Source: Trachythela sp. YZ-2020
Lineage: Eukaryota; Cnidaria; Anthozoa; Malacalcyonacea; Clavulariidae
Direction: 5' to 3'
Assembly (NCBI GenBank): GCA_016169945.1
Contig: JADLSH010000315.1
Location: forward strand, 310,001 to 374,000
DNA length: 64,000 nt
Shown: piece by piece, positions 11,219 to 22,928 of the stretch
Layout of the letters: each line of letters begins with the position of its first letter
How positions within the stretch are numbered: the first letter of the stretch is position 1
Translations under genes and position numbers: made by a program
Notes under the pieces: model-generated
Seen by the model: the letters and a program-made list of their open reading frames with translations, nothing else
Told to the model about the DNA's origin: nothing
Database searches by the model: none

Positions 11219-11455
11219 AGGTGATGTAAAGTCCCGATGTAAACAAACTGGCAACGTCCGTTTGTTTACATTTTAAACACGCTATATTTAAAAAATTATG
11301 ATGTGTTCTGGTTCGCTATGCTTTAAATAAATACAGATTCGAGTTTCTGATTTAGAAGATGTCGAATTTTAGTCGAAACAACGCGAAATTTGGGCATTGT
11401 TTACATCGCGGGACCCCCCATAGCACATGCGCAGAACGGACTTTACATGTGGTCT
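11219..11455. mobile_element. 237-bp MITE flanked by TTAA
   Basis: TTAA at 11215-11218 and 11456-11459 flank terminal repeats AGGTGATGTAAAGTCC and (reverse) AGACCACATGTAAAGTCC. Inner arms CGATGTAAAC / GTTTACATCG pair too. TTAA duplication with purine-first termini fits Kolobok-like (or piggyBac-like) non-autonomous elements. Confidence 0.65.
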
Positions 11456-11460
11456 TTAAT

Positions 11461-12592
11461 CTTTATTTGTATGGAACAACAGAGTTGCTTTTGTTTTTCA
11501 CTATAAATTGACACTGTATTTGAATGTCGCATACGCGAGGCCACAACTGTCGAAAGCCAGATCGATTTTGATATTACTTTCAATTTGTTTAATATGGCTA
11601 CCGAGTACCGGTAAAAACGCTCTTTTGACAATTGAAAATATACAGGAGGATCCGAAAAAATACATGTTCTTTGGTACGGCGCAAATATAGAATTAAAATG
11701 CAACGTTCGCGATCGATCAAATTGGCATTATGAGTATTCTTGGTATAAGAAAAAGCAACGAGAGAGTATCATTGTCTACCGAATTTATAGACTATTAGTT
11801 CACTTCTCAACAAGAATAATTTTATTGTTTCAAGATTAGTCAGAATATTTTTCTATGACGCAAGAATATCATTTTTTGAAATAAGAAAATTAGCTTCCGG
11901 ATTATCTTGCTTTGATTTTTTGAAGTGTAGATTGCCCGCAGGCTACCTAGAGGGCCGGTAGGGTAAAGAAACAATGAATAGAAAATGTAAGAGCACAAAA
12001 GCTGCGTTCTTTTTGGTTATTTGATAATCAGCTTGTTTTCAATTCACTTGTAAATATTTGTGCACGGAAAGTCTGGAATGAGAATGCTATTGTATTTCCA
12101 TGCACGCTATTTTGTTCTAGCAATGACGTAGGAATACTTTGTTATTCTACATAACCCATGCATGATTGCATGCTTACAGATTTTTTTCAATTTGTGCATG
12201 AGCATACACCTGTATCAGCTTACATGTTTGTAACAAAAGGATAATGTATGCACATTTACAGGTGCAGCACACCCACATCAGTGGGTTACGATTATGTAAA
12301 TATTTGCGAATGAAGAGTCTGGAAAATAAAGTTTAAAGTTAAATGTAATTTTAGCTGTTTTGGATAATGCTTGCAAATCGGTATAAAACAATTAGAAGGC
12401 TGGAGAAAGTTGAATGTCAAGATCATTTTTTTTTAATATTTAGTCTACATTTCTTGGACTGTTTGGCTGCATTCCCTAGCTTATTCCAAAAATATCTGTT
12501 GACTGTTATATGAAAAATATACGTGCCACAATAACTGAAACATCTTAAAAATATAGTTTATATGCTGTTAGTTATTCGATTCAGTACATTTT
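11461..12592. other. Intergenic, no gene seen
   Basis: AT-rich, stops in all frames, no transposon ends noticed. Confidence 0.45.
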
Positions 12593-12600
12593 ATCTGAGG

Positions 12601-13108
12601 CAGGGACGGATTAGCACAATCCAAAGTCCACAGAAACGCGATTACTATGAATTAAAAAGATTGACTGTGATATAAACCCGGTAGTTTGCTTCTCCTATAT
12701 ACATCTATTCATTAAAACTAGTGTAATATTTTGTTAAGACTTTTACAATGTAGCAGTGTTGGCGGACAATTACATTGGTTTAGGGGGCTAGAGAAACTCT
12801 AGCTAGGGGAGTCCGGGGATGCTCCCCGGAAAATTTTGAAATCCGCACGGTCTCGGAAATGACATTTTCTGCGTTCTGGGGAAGATCTGACATGCATACA
12901 CCAGGTCATTTTAGCGTTCATTTTGCATGGTAGTGAAGAATAACTATATAACAAAAGAAATATGCTAGGTAACTACGATGTTGTATGGCTGTCGAAGGTG
13001 TCGGATCTTGAGATTTTGTCTGTCTTTGTACAATATGAAATCAAGGGCCCTCAATTGTAGAAAAGCGGGGACCCACCGGGGCATCACCTGGTGGCCTATC
13101 CGCCCCTG
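12601..13108. mobile_element. 508-bp non-autonomous hAT element
   Basis: Terminal repeats are CAGGGACGGATTAGC and (reverse) CAGGGGCGGATAGGCC. The flanking 8-mers ATCTGAGG (12593-12600) and ATATGAGG (13109-13116) match at 7 of 8 positions, the hAT target length. The interior contains GGGGAGTCCGGGGATGCTCC and ATTTTGAAATCC, also seen in decayed form near 4370-4450. No transposase frame. Confidence 0.75.
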
Positions 13109-13116
13109 ATATGAGG

Positions 13117-14389
13117 AATGCTGCGTTTTAAATTTATAAATCTATATTTTTTGCCAAGGATTTGTATAAGCTACTAATATTTGCCGCCATTTTATTTTGA
13201 GCAATATCATATTATAACATCTAAAGTAATTACTGCTGTCTTTCTCCATTTAAGTAACGCCATTTGAAAACAGCATCAATATTTGCCAGTGAATAGTCTA
13301 GAATGAAGCATCAGCATAATATTGACCTTGCCATTCTAAAATATTGATATATACGCCTAAAATATGCGTAGACTAAAATATTACCAGTTGGCCATAATAA
13401 AGTTATCAATTAATCGGAATAGTGGAATACGGTATGTTCTTGTTGCGATATAAAAATTATTCCAAAAATAAACCATTATATAGAACACAGCATTGACGAT
13501 AACACATTCAAAAACACAAATTTTGCGTGGGTAGCTAAAAATATGCAAATGTTCCTCTTTTAGATTGTTTTCAAAATCCTGGCATCCTGCTGGGCAATTT
13601 TGACACGGGAAAAACAGCGGAAGAATTATGAATGTTCATTTTCTAGATTCGTCTATCTGGGGACTAGACAATGTATTAATGTCACACAGTTATTCAAAGA
13701 GTGCAATCTACGAAAAAACAAAACAATAAAAGTTGGCCTGGTTTACGCCTTGTCGGCCTTGATAAGGAAAGAGTTATGTGTATTCCCAAGATCTGTGCCA
13801 ATTTTTTTATAATCGAAACTGATATCAATTGTCAATGTTGGAACTTAATCCTTGATTTCCAAAGCCCAAATAAGGGGACTTAGTCTGGTCTCAAGAGTGA
13901 AGTAGGAATACAAAAGAAAAGTTAATTTACCTCTACACATGGTCATGGCGCGTATATATGGGTTTTGCAAAAACAAACATGAAATCCTTTGAAAGTTCAA
14001 TTGTTTCGACTAATCAGTTATGCTTAATTGCTTATATAGAGGCATATGGGTATAACACTTGAAGCAATGTCGAAGCATATATCGCATACTTCATGCACTA
14101 CATTTCATTATTGACGGCCTTTGACGTTTTTGATTGTGTTATAACATCACACATGTGATCCAGAGTTGAGCCTTGAGGGTTTAGATTCTTAATCTTTTTC
14201 CATAAATCGTCTGAAAAAGGGAAACCGATACAGGGCGTTTCGACTAGATAGGAATTTACATTTTTTTTATAATTATACAAGTTTCTTTGCTCAAACATAG
14301 ATGGCTTTCTGTTTCCTTAATTGTTTTCAGGTAGATCTGTACTCCGTTGAATTATTTTAAGGAAACATAATACCAGTTTCCACCTAAGC
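13117..14389. other. Intergenic, no gene seen
   Basis: Short overlapping frames at 13600-13883 (+) and 14098-14298 (-) show no domain or splice support. Confidence 0.4.
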
Positions 14390-14397
14390 CAAGTTTG

Positions 14398-15258
14398 CAG
14401 GGGCGACACTTAAGGGGGAGGGGGTATGGGGCGTGTGACACCATCCAAAATACAAAAAAACCGGATTGGTATGGCAATTAAAGGTCTTGCAGGGCAACGA
14501 AGTTATGGTGCAGTTGCACAAAGGATTTAGAAAAAGAAAGAAAGACCAAAAGAACAAGATTAGTTGAACTAAAATTTTCATTTCCTATGTGATTTTTTAG
14601 TTTTACATAAGAACATTTTGATTCTGTGTTAATTTTGTACAGATCAATACAAAATACGATGAATACTGATCCAAAACATATCAATTATAATAATTAGTAT
14701 GAATTGTCAAAAAGTGACCTTAGCACCTGCTCACAGCGGTATATACATTACATGCTGCATTTGTACCTATAACTGTCATACACATTGTGATTTCCAGTAG
14801 AATAGGCATAGCTAAAGATATTGTAATTTTTCACAACCTGGATAAAGAAGTTAACTGGAGAAAACCTTAATTCAAGATCTCTGCTATGTCTAAGGCTATA
14901 TAATTGTTCTTTAAATCTAGCAATAGCAGGGACTTTTAGGTATGAAACGGTTGGTATGTTTAAGGTATGAAATTAGGCACTTTATTCTCTTCTTCAGTCT
15001 TCGCAGTAAATAATGATTCGTTTGCGTAGGTAGGTTTGGTGGTCAGCAGCTAGTTTTCGTTCGATGTGACATTGCTCTTGAATCTTCCCCAAAATGCATG
15101 AAATGGCATGTCAGAGGCTGTAGATTGCATGCCCACATACCCCCCTAAAGGTCTCCCCCGTGGTCCCTCATAGCGCTGCAGGGCATCATAGGTTTTGGCA
15201 GGGCAATTCTATCAGACACCCCCCCCCCCCAAACTAAAAGGTGGTAGTTTCGCCCCTG
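14398..15258. mobile_element. 861-bp non-autonomous hAT element with perfect 8-bp TSD
   Basis: The ends are CAGGGGCGACA and TTTCGCCCCTG. CAAGTTTG occurs immediately outside both ends (14390-14397 and 15259-15266), a perfect 8-bp duplication diagnostic of hAT. The interior includes CATAGGTTTTGGCAGGGCAA and a poly-C run. Decayed relatives sit at 44231-45040 and about 38773-38969. Open frames inside are short and unlike transposase. Confidence 0.88.
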
Positions 15259-15889
15259 CAAGTTTGTTCACAATTAACTGAATTATGTAACTGAATCTGA
15301 TAGGTTAAAGTTCAGATCATGCGTGGTCTTCAGGACGATTCCCCATTATTCAAAAACATATTTTCTATTATTTCCAGAACTATTAATATCGCATGACCGT
15401 ACCATAAATATAACCGCCGGACTAGCTGGAATATTCGCTCCATATCAAATTATAAGCTTGTCCAAACAGTATGGCATCGGTCTAGAAACTTGGTCATGCA
15501 TGTGTGACTGCACGTGCAGGTACAGTGTATTTAGAGCAGAAAAGGTCAATTAACCCCATGCCCGTGGGGAACGACTAACTTGACCGATTCAGGAGCGGTA
15601 TAATAATGATACAGTATATTGATATCCATAAAGTATATAATGAACTGCCAATATAGTATTAAAGAAAAAAACAAAACCTTAATTTTATGTTTTTTTCCCC
15701 ATAAGTTAAACATATTTGATTGTAAGCATGAACAGTATACGGCAATACATCACAAGTCTTAAGAACGAAATAAATTAAGCGACCCTTCAGTTGAACAAGC
15801 AAAGAACACAATTCACATGAAACAAGCTTCAAGCATATTGCGTAAGATATATGCAATAAAAATGGCCCTTTCCAAGTTGTTTTCTTAGA

Positions 15890-16057
15890 CAAGGGCGAAA
15901 ATCCATCTCAAAAAGTGGGGGGATGGAGCCTCCTGATAGTTCTGGAGGCATGTAACACATTTAATGTTTTCAGGGCATTTCAGCATCATTATGGACATCT
16001 CCCGACGGAATCGTAACTTGGGTCTAAGCGTTAGGGGTGTAGGGATTGACGCCCTTG
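15890..16057. mobile_element. 168-bp hAT MITE with perfect 8-bp TSD
   Basis: Ends CAAGGGCGAAAATCC and (reverse) CAAGGGCGTCAATCCC. TTCTTAGA is present at 15882-15889 and again at 16058-16065, a perfect 8-bp duplication. Confidence 0.85.
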
Positions 16058-16886
16058 TTCTTAGATATGCCCCTTAGATTTGTTTCCTTTATCGAATCAT
16101 GTATCCACGGCAACACGCGAACATATAATTATAAACTTTATATATACAGTATTCACGAGACACTAACATGAGAACAAATTCCCAGGATTGTAAAATGAAT
16201 AATCTGGAGAGGCGACACGCTGTGCAGGCAGGAAGACACAACAAAAGACCAGCACATTAAGCCAAACCACCAACTGGGATCACCAAGCAATTTTCACATT
16301 AATAAATAATAATATAAGGAATCAACCAGAAGGCATTATTTGCCAGTGTTTTTATGCTTATCTATACCAATTTACAATAATATTTTGCATGAATGTTTGC
16401 AGAGGTGGTAGGCTAGACTAGGATACACAAATATTTAATCCTTGAATAGGTAATATTAGTATTCCAGATTTATCCAGTATCTCTCATATTGATTTTTGGA
16501 ATATTTCTATAGACATTGAATGCTCTATATATAGTTACATTTTTATACAATATTTTACAAGTATAGATAAACCTTTTACAAGGAAAAGGTTTGGAAAATG
16601 TTGGAAAACTCTCTTATCTTGCTCTTGAATAAACAGAAAAGATAAAAATTCTTAGATATTTCATGAAAATGTACATTTTACTGCACTTCATTTGTTACTA
16701 CAGTATGAACAATAAATTAGTATATTCTACTTTTAAAATTTCTACTAGTGACATGGAAATTGTAAGAATTTTGATCTAATCTTTCTTTAATTTAATTTTA
16801 ATTTACACTGTATCCAACATGCTTCTGAATGCTATTTTTCAAGTTATCGCAGAGAATGGATTTTGATACCGACGATATATATGTAT

Positions 16887-17052
16887 CATAGGCGTAGGAA
16901 GCAACTTCAAGTTGGGGGGGGGCACTTTGTCTTAAGGGCACCTCTTCTATTAGAAAAGGGCCCTTTTTCCATTGTTTTAGCTGGAGAAAAGGGCACTTTG
17001 AAGAAAACTTGGGGGCACGTGCCCCCTGTGCCCCCCGGTTCCTACGCCACTG
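16887..17052. mobile_element. 166-bp hAT MITE (GGCGTAGGAA family)
   Basis: Ends CATAGGCGTAGGAAGC and (reverse) CAGTGGCGTAGGAACC. Flanking 8-mers ATATGTAT and ATATATAT agree at 7 of 8. The interior is rich in GGGCAC and GTGCCCCC runs. The same family appears reversed at about 31880-32052. Confidence 0.75.
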
Positions 17053-17060
17053 ATATATAT

Positions 17061-20000
17061 CCTATAAAAATACCAGTATGCATGGCTAAGTTTCTATTGA
17101 CTCGTCTTTATTACTACTAAATTACACAAATATATATACCCATATTTACCACGCAATACGCAAGTTATCAAAACTCAGTAATAATCATGCAGTTATATTA
17201 TTAGCTGAACTGAACTCATCACATGGACACATAATAATTCAATCCGAAACTCAAAGTCTATATTTCTGACGATTGACGGTTTGAACAATTGCAGTTTACG
17301 AATTATGATACTAAACAATTTTAGGGCCTTTATACATGTCACAGCCTCGATTATAAGAAGTGTCTATAAAATACACATAAAAATTGCCAAAAAAGGGCGA
17401 GTTACCAATTAACTCGGGCGGCGGAACGAATCAGCAAATCTATGATATCATTCGGATGACCTTAATTAATTTGCGCAATAATCTTTTGCCAGCTTAGGTG
17501 ACTAAAAACAGCGTGATACTATAATGGGATATCCTGACCGACACACCCAAATATAGAATTTCGTTTTTTATAGGTCGGAACATACGTGTACGATAAATAT
17601 ATCATTATATCTAAAGGGCAACGCCTGGCATGCCCGCAAATTATCAATAGTAATTTCGACAGAAATGGGCGTGTTAAACCTGCATCATGGTTTGCGGGAT
17701 ATACAGGCGCAATTCATCTCCTGCTTGGGTTAACCTAATGTTGACAACCTAATGTTGTGCAATGCCAATAGACATTTCCCGAATTTGATGGCTGGCAATA
17801 TTGCTTATTTACCATGGATTACATTGTCCGCCGCCTCGACTTCAAGCTATTGTTTCGTGTGCACTCAAGCAAATTCAGGAAGTGTCTATAATGTATATAG
17901 TTTTAGGTTTCAATTACACACCTGAAATATCTATCATATAAACTTAGCGTCCATGAAATGACAGATAATAAAATCCCTTTAAACACTTGTTATTTACAAT
18001 TTTACATGATAGTAAACAGCGTATAATTAAAGAATATCACCAATAAAAGATTACATAACAAATTATGAGCGCACATTGCCGTTGGTCTATTCGTGGTCGA
18101 GGCCAAAGCAAAATCCAATATCATTAGCAAAATATTGAAAAATATTTCATAATGATACCGCTATACCCGAAGGCAAAAAGCTAAAATATATACAATTACA
18201 AGGTCAAGGAACTTCTAACTTCATGAACCCATGCAATATAAACATAAAGATTATTGGTCAAATCAGTCAGAATAGAAGATGTACCAATATAGAAGGCGGG
18301 ATGATTTTGAGTAATTGATGCACGAGTATGTCTAAATTTTTTCGTCTTTGCAATTCATTCAGCAAACTTTACTGGGGAAAATAATGCAATTTCCTTGACT
18401 CATAAACCCTGATGTCGACTTATTTCCATACATCAAAAGTTCAAATAATCCCAGTCCCAGCAATTACATTATATTATTATATTGAATTTACAATATACAT
18501 AGTTAAATCCACCTGTTCAGGAAATATTACTGACTTGACTTTAACCACAAAAATATACTTTACGGAAACCTGGTTGAAACCTGAAGCGCATGCAGTGCGC
18601 TCTTTCATTTTATTGCTTTTTTTCAATATTTTCTAGTTAACTCTAATTAACTTCGTAAAATTCTATATGTTAATGTTGCTTATCAGTGAAGCATTATCTC
18701 TTTGTAGTACGTAATTCGTGACACATTAACGATACTATGACACTTTAGAAGAGCCTATATAGGTTGTGTTTGAGCCGTAGTGTTGGCGACATCTTGAAGT
18801 AATTGATATTTATTCCTGAATAACGTTAATGAAGATATTATCAGCGAACCACTTGCAGCAATAGTTTGAGCAGCCGGCTGCAGTATATAGGGCGTATAAA
18901 GTTGTAGGCCAAATGCCACCTGTACAAACTGGCTTGTTTGGAATAAACACAAGAAAACGGCGTCGCGTCATGGGTGTGGAGTGAACGCCTTGAGAGAGAA
19001 ACATACTGCATCATTCTTTTACTTAGGAAACTAGATTAGCAGCTGTGAAATGATACACGCGCACACCATGTGCACAATATGAGAGGAAAGGGCGGGTGAA
19101 TGGGGTCGCCCGTGTTATTGGATACTTTGCTTCCTATATATACGAATTAACAATGAACTAACTGTATATAGAATTATATCGTCCTATCTACCTTTTCAGT
19201 TTTACATTAACGATTTCCTTAGTTTCATAAGAAGTGTTAATGCTTTACGCATATAGAAAAGTCAATAATAATTAGTTATCATGCACGAAGCCTGTAACAG
19301 CAAATGATCAATTTTAAAATTGCTCAGTTCTGTTTGAAAATGTTTTATGAATTAAGATACCCCAGGAAAGTAGTCCAATTTCAGAAATATTTAAAATCTA
19401 ACAAGTAACAAAATCTTGACAAGATGATGAACGATTGAAATTTTTCCCTCTTTCGTTCGGTGCATGATTCGGTCCGACAGCGATTCGCAACACCTTAATT
19501 TAGATCAGGTTTAAATAAATGGTCTTAGCTATATAGGTTAGGAGAGCCCGCATTAATGTAGGCAGTGACTGGAAATTTGTACACTGAATTAGTCTGGAAG
19601 AGTGACTGATGTTCCACTCTTTCGCATAGGGAGTTTTTCAGGCGTTTGACTGGTTGGCAGAAGCAGCGGAGCAATACATGATTAGCCCACTGGCACTGAT
19701 TGTGTGCATCGAGATTATCAGTCAAACTTACATCTACTATAAAACTCTCTATATAATTCTGTTTGTTTAAAAACCTAGGTCATGCAATGAACCTTAATTT
19801 TTCCGCCGATAAAATCAACTAAGCATAATTTATTAACAATAAGCTATAACACAAGACCAGATCTATTAAACCATACAGGGGGTTAACGCACAACCAAGGT
19901 CTTCTTTATTAAAAGGCAAGGCAACTCCGTGTAAACTTCCGTTACTATCAATAATTTTAGAAGCTGTTGAAAGAGCAATATTTTAGCGTATACAATAGAA

Positions 20001-21700
20001 AGGAAATTTACTGTGCGGCTAAAAGAACACCGCCAGGCAAATGAATCGCATCTGCATGTTTGTATCTAAGAGGAGCTCTCGGTAGGTCTTGCAGTTACGG
20101 AAATCGGCAGCAAACTGATGCATTGTAAATATCAAGACATTACTGTATATAATGAATGATGACTATAGACTGATCGATTTACTTAAATGTCAGTGAACTC
20201 GAGTGACCTTTTTTTTCTGACTATATTATATAGTTTGATTCCAACTTTCGGTATAGTTAATCAGTTAATGACATTATTATATTTCAGTAATAGTATATTC
20301 ATTTCGTATATGCAGTAATACTATAAATGCATAGAATTTGTGAATTACTCATATATTTTACACTATTTTCTAAACAATAAAATATTTTGTATTTTGTTAG
20401 TCTAAACTCTAAACCTAAGGAATAGAAAGTATATTTCCTCAAAACGTGCCGTTCATCAAACCCGTTGACGTTTTGTCGGGAATCTGCTATTTCCCAACAG
20501 CACAATAGGTCCAATGGATCGGGTTTTGAGGAAGACAAAACTTGCTTTTCCCTCACATATGAAAGTTCAAGAAGGACTCCGTTTATCCGGAATCAGTACT
20601 TCGTTCATCTGTTTTAAAAATTAATCGGCAGGCAATGGATTTAAACATGCACGAGCAACTAACACTCCACAATTGCAACTATGGGACAAAACATATAGAG
20701 ACAAACAGTCTTGTTTCAAAAGTTATTTGCTGGATTTACGTATTCATTTTTCAATGTTTTCCGGCTAATATATCTATAACAAAGTTTTAATAATATTGTG
20801 TATGAAGCCAAAAGCATTATGCGCAAAAAGTATAATTTATAGGAGTTCGTCCCATAGCGTTATACTGCTGCGAGCTGTATAACGCGACCAAGATGAAACG
20901 CAAATGAAAACGTGACACGAAAGATATACTGAGAAATAGCGTGAACATTAGCAAGTGTGCGTGAGTTTCTGCGAGATTAATATCAGGAAACATAAAATCA
21001 CAAACACTTTATGCGGAATCATAAAGAAACAACGACCTAGTGTTAATGGTCGATAAATACACAATAATGATGGAGTAATGACAGGCCAAGGACAAGGTGT
21101 TGGGGGGAAAACGCGACGCTGCCATGCGGTTACTTGTGGTCAATATAGGCACAACCACGCTCACCGCACTTGACGTTCTTTCTATTATCTAGCGAAGTAC
21201 GACAGGCAGAAGATCTTAGATTAATTGTAGATAGCTATATACGGACGCTTCATTAAGTCAGTCTACACTGTAAATTAGAAATAAGAAATAAAAACAACTT
21301 TATGTTGCCAAATAGAACATCATATAATAATCGGTTTCTTATGAAGTTTACGCAAAAGGAAATTTGAGAGGCCTTCTTCCTTATGTCGGAAATGGCGAGC
21401 CTTGAGATGCACTCCAACTGATATATTCATATTCGCATGACCCTTGTTGTATCCGGCAACTTCGATAATTATTCTGTTTTTCTCCTAGTATAATGGCAAA
21501 AATGTGCCCCGCTGTAGTTGCTACAACATAATAAAGCATAGAGCATGCATTGTATGCCCTAGTTTAAAGGCACTTCAAAATCGAACATTTCGAACATACT
21601 AGACGGACACTGCTGTCCGCATTGAAATCGATCGATGACCCGTGGCCTAAAGGTTAAGAGAACTACGTCAGTAGTTGTCTTCACCGGACTATAGCTCTCC
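17061..21700. other. Intergenic, no gene seen
   Basis: About 4.6 kb without a supportable exon, RNA gene or paired transposon ends. All open frames are short, AT-biased and without family resemblance. Confidence 0.45.
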
Positions 21701-21957
21701 CTGTTTCCCCTTTCCAGAAAGACTTATTATATTTTGCTACTTCCCAGTTGCTAGAATGTCACAGCATTTTTTCGCCTTGCCCTCTAAAATTTGGTCTAAC
21801 CATGAAAAAGTTACGCGAATTTAATTTGAGTTATGATGATTATGTTAATGCTATCACAGGTGATATCTATTGCCATAGCTACAAGGCGATTATTGTTATA
21901 TGCCTTGTGGAAAACAACGGCGCGTGGGTTGTGATGTCATGTCCGTCTATGGGGTTG

Positions 21958-21965
21958 TATATAAG
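21958..21965 (+). promoter_or_regulatory. TATA box of the CDK5 activator gene
   Basis: TATATAAG sits 112 bases before the start codon, placing a start site near 21990 and a 5' leader of about 85 bases. TGATGTCA, a near-CRE/ATF site, lies just upstream at about 21932-21939. Confidence 0.55.
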
Positions 21966-22076
21966 CATGACAAACACAAATGACCAGCAATAAACACAGA
22001 CGCTTAGCGCAGAGAAGAGCTACAGAACTTCAAAATATATCAAACTTGTATAAAACGTTTCAGTTATTTTAGAGAG

Positions 22077-22928
22077 ATGGGTTCAAATCATTCATTAAAT
22101 CGTAAGGAAATCTTACAAGACTACCGAGTTGTGAGCCATGCTAATAAAGAGAAGTTATTGAACAATAATACGGAGAGTGTTCCTATTATCGTGGACTCGA
22201 TGGGAAAAGAGAATGTTATTTTATCGAACCACGACGTGCAACTGGCGACGGCGTACCTTCATAAATACGCACACGTTAGTAAGCGAAGAATGAAAACGAT
22301 CTTCAAGCCAACCGCGACAAAAAATACGAACAGTACGAGCGAGAATAAAACGGATAAAATTTTAAAACCCGTCCAAACGAACTCGGCTATCATACCCGCA
22401 ACAAACATCACCCTGAAAACGCAGAACGTATCTAATGCAAAGGCAGCGTTGACATCTTCCCATTTCACGATGAAATGTCTTGGAACTTTTGTATGTGCTC
22501 GTTATTTACGAATCCTGCCGCACTTGTCTATCAACGATGTCATTATGTGGCTCAAGACTGTCGACCGTGCACTGACACTATCTGGATGGCAAGATCATGC
22601 CTTCCTTACTACACCCAATATAACATTCATCTACATGTTAGCGAGAGACGCTTTGCCCGAGACCGTACAATCTATGAATCAACTCAAATCTGAACTTTTG
22701 ACAATACTCTACATGGCCTACACCTATGGGGGCCCAGAGATCAGCTACCCTTTAAAACCGTTCCTCTGTGACAAAAATCGTGCAGGATTTTGGAGTCGTT
22801 GCGTATGGATCACTAACAACCTAAGTGGTGATATGTTGAAAATTCACAAAGACTGTGAGTTTTATGAAGAAGCTCAAATCGAATTGGCAACCTATGGCTG
22901 TTTGTTCCAAAGGTCGAAGAGAACTTGA
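22077..22928 (+). CDS. CDK5R1-like: Cyclin-dependent kinase 5 activator (p35/p39 family), single exon, 283 aa
   Basis: Proteins of this family bind and activate CDK5 through a cyclin-box-like fold without needing T-loop phosphorylation; p35 is held at membranes by an N-terminal myristoyl group. Here the start MGSNHS fits the myristoylation rule (Gly2, Ser6). Residues 1-130 are low-complexity, Lys/Asn/Thr-rich and unlike vertebrate p35. Residues 132-275 carry the conserved domain: KCLGTFVCARY, VIMWLKTVDRALTLSGWQD, FIYMLARD, EISYPLKPFL and FWSRC. Length is close to the roughly 300 residues of vertebrate p35. It is uninterrupted by introns, as are the vertebrate genes, and has a TATA box upstream. 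The N-terminal region lacks an obvious p35-type calpain cleavage context, but I cannot exclude one. No neighbouring gene suggests a partner. Confidence 0.95.
   Translation: MGSNHSLNRKEILQDYRVVSHANKEKLLNNNTESVPIIVDSMGKENVILSNHDVQLATAYLHKYAHVSKRRMKTIFKPTATKNTNSTSENKTDKILKPVQTNSAIIPATNITLKTQNVSNAKAALTSSHFTMKCLGTFVCARYLRILPHLSINDVIMWLKTVDRALTLSGWQDHAFLTTPNITFIYMLARDALPETVQSMNQLKSELLTILYMAYTYGGPEISYPLKPFLCDKNRAGFWSRCVWITNNLSGDMLKIHKDCEFYEEAQIELATYGCLFQRSKRT

Noticed and set aside
16863..17120. 85-codon frame
   Set aside because: It is entirely explained by the hAT MITE at 16887-17052.
21640..21670. tRNA or SINE box A-like GTGGCCTAAAGGTTAAG
   Set aside because: No box B at a suitable distance and no cloverleaf can be drawn.
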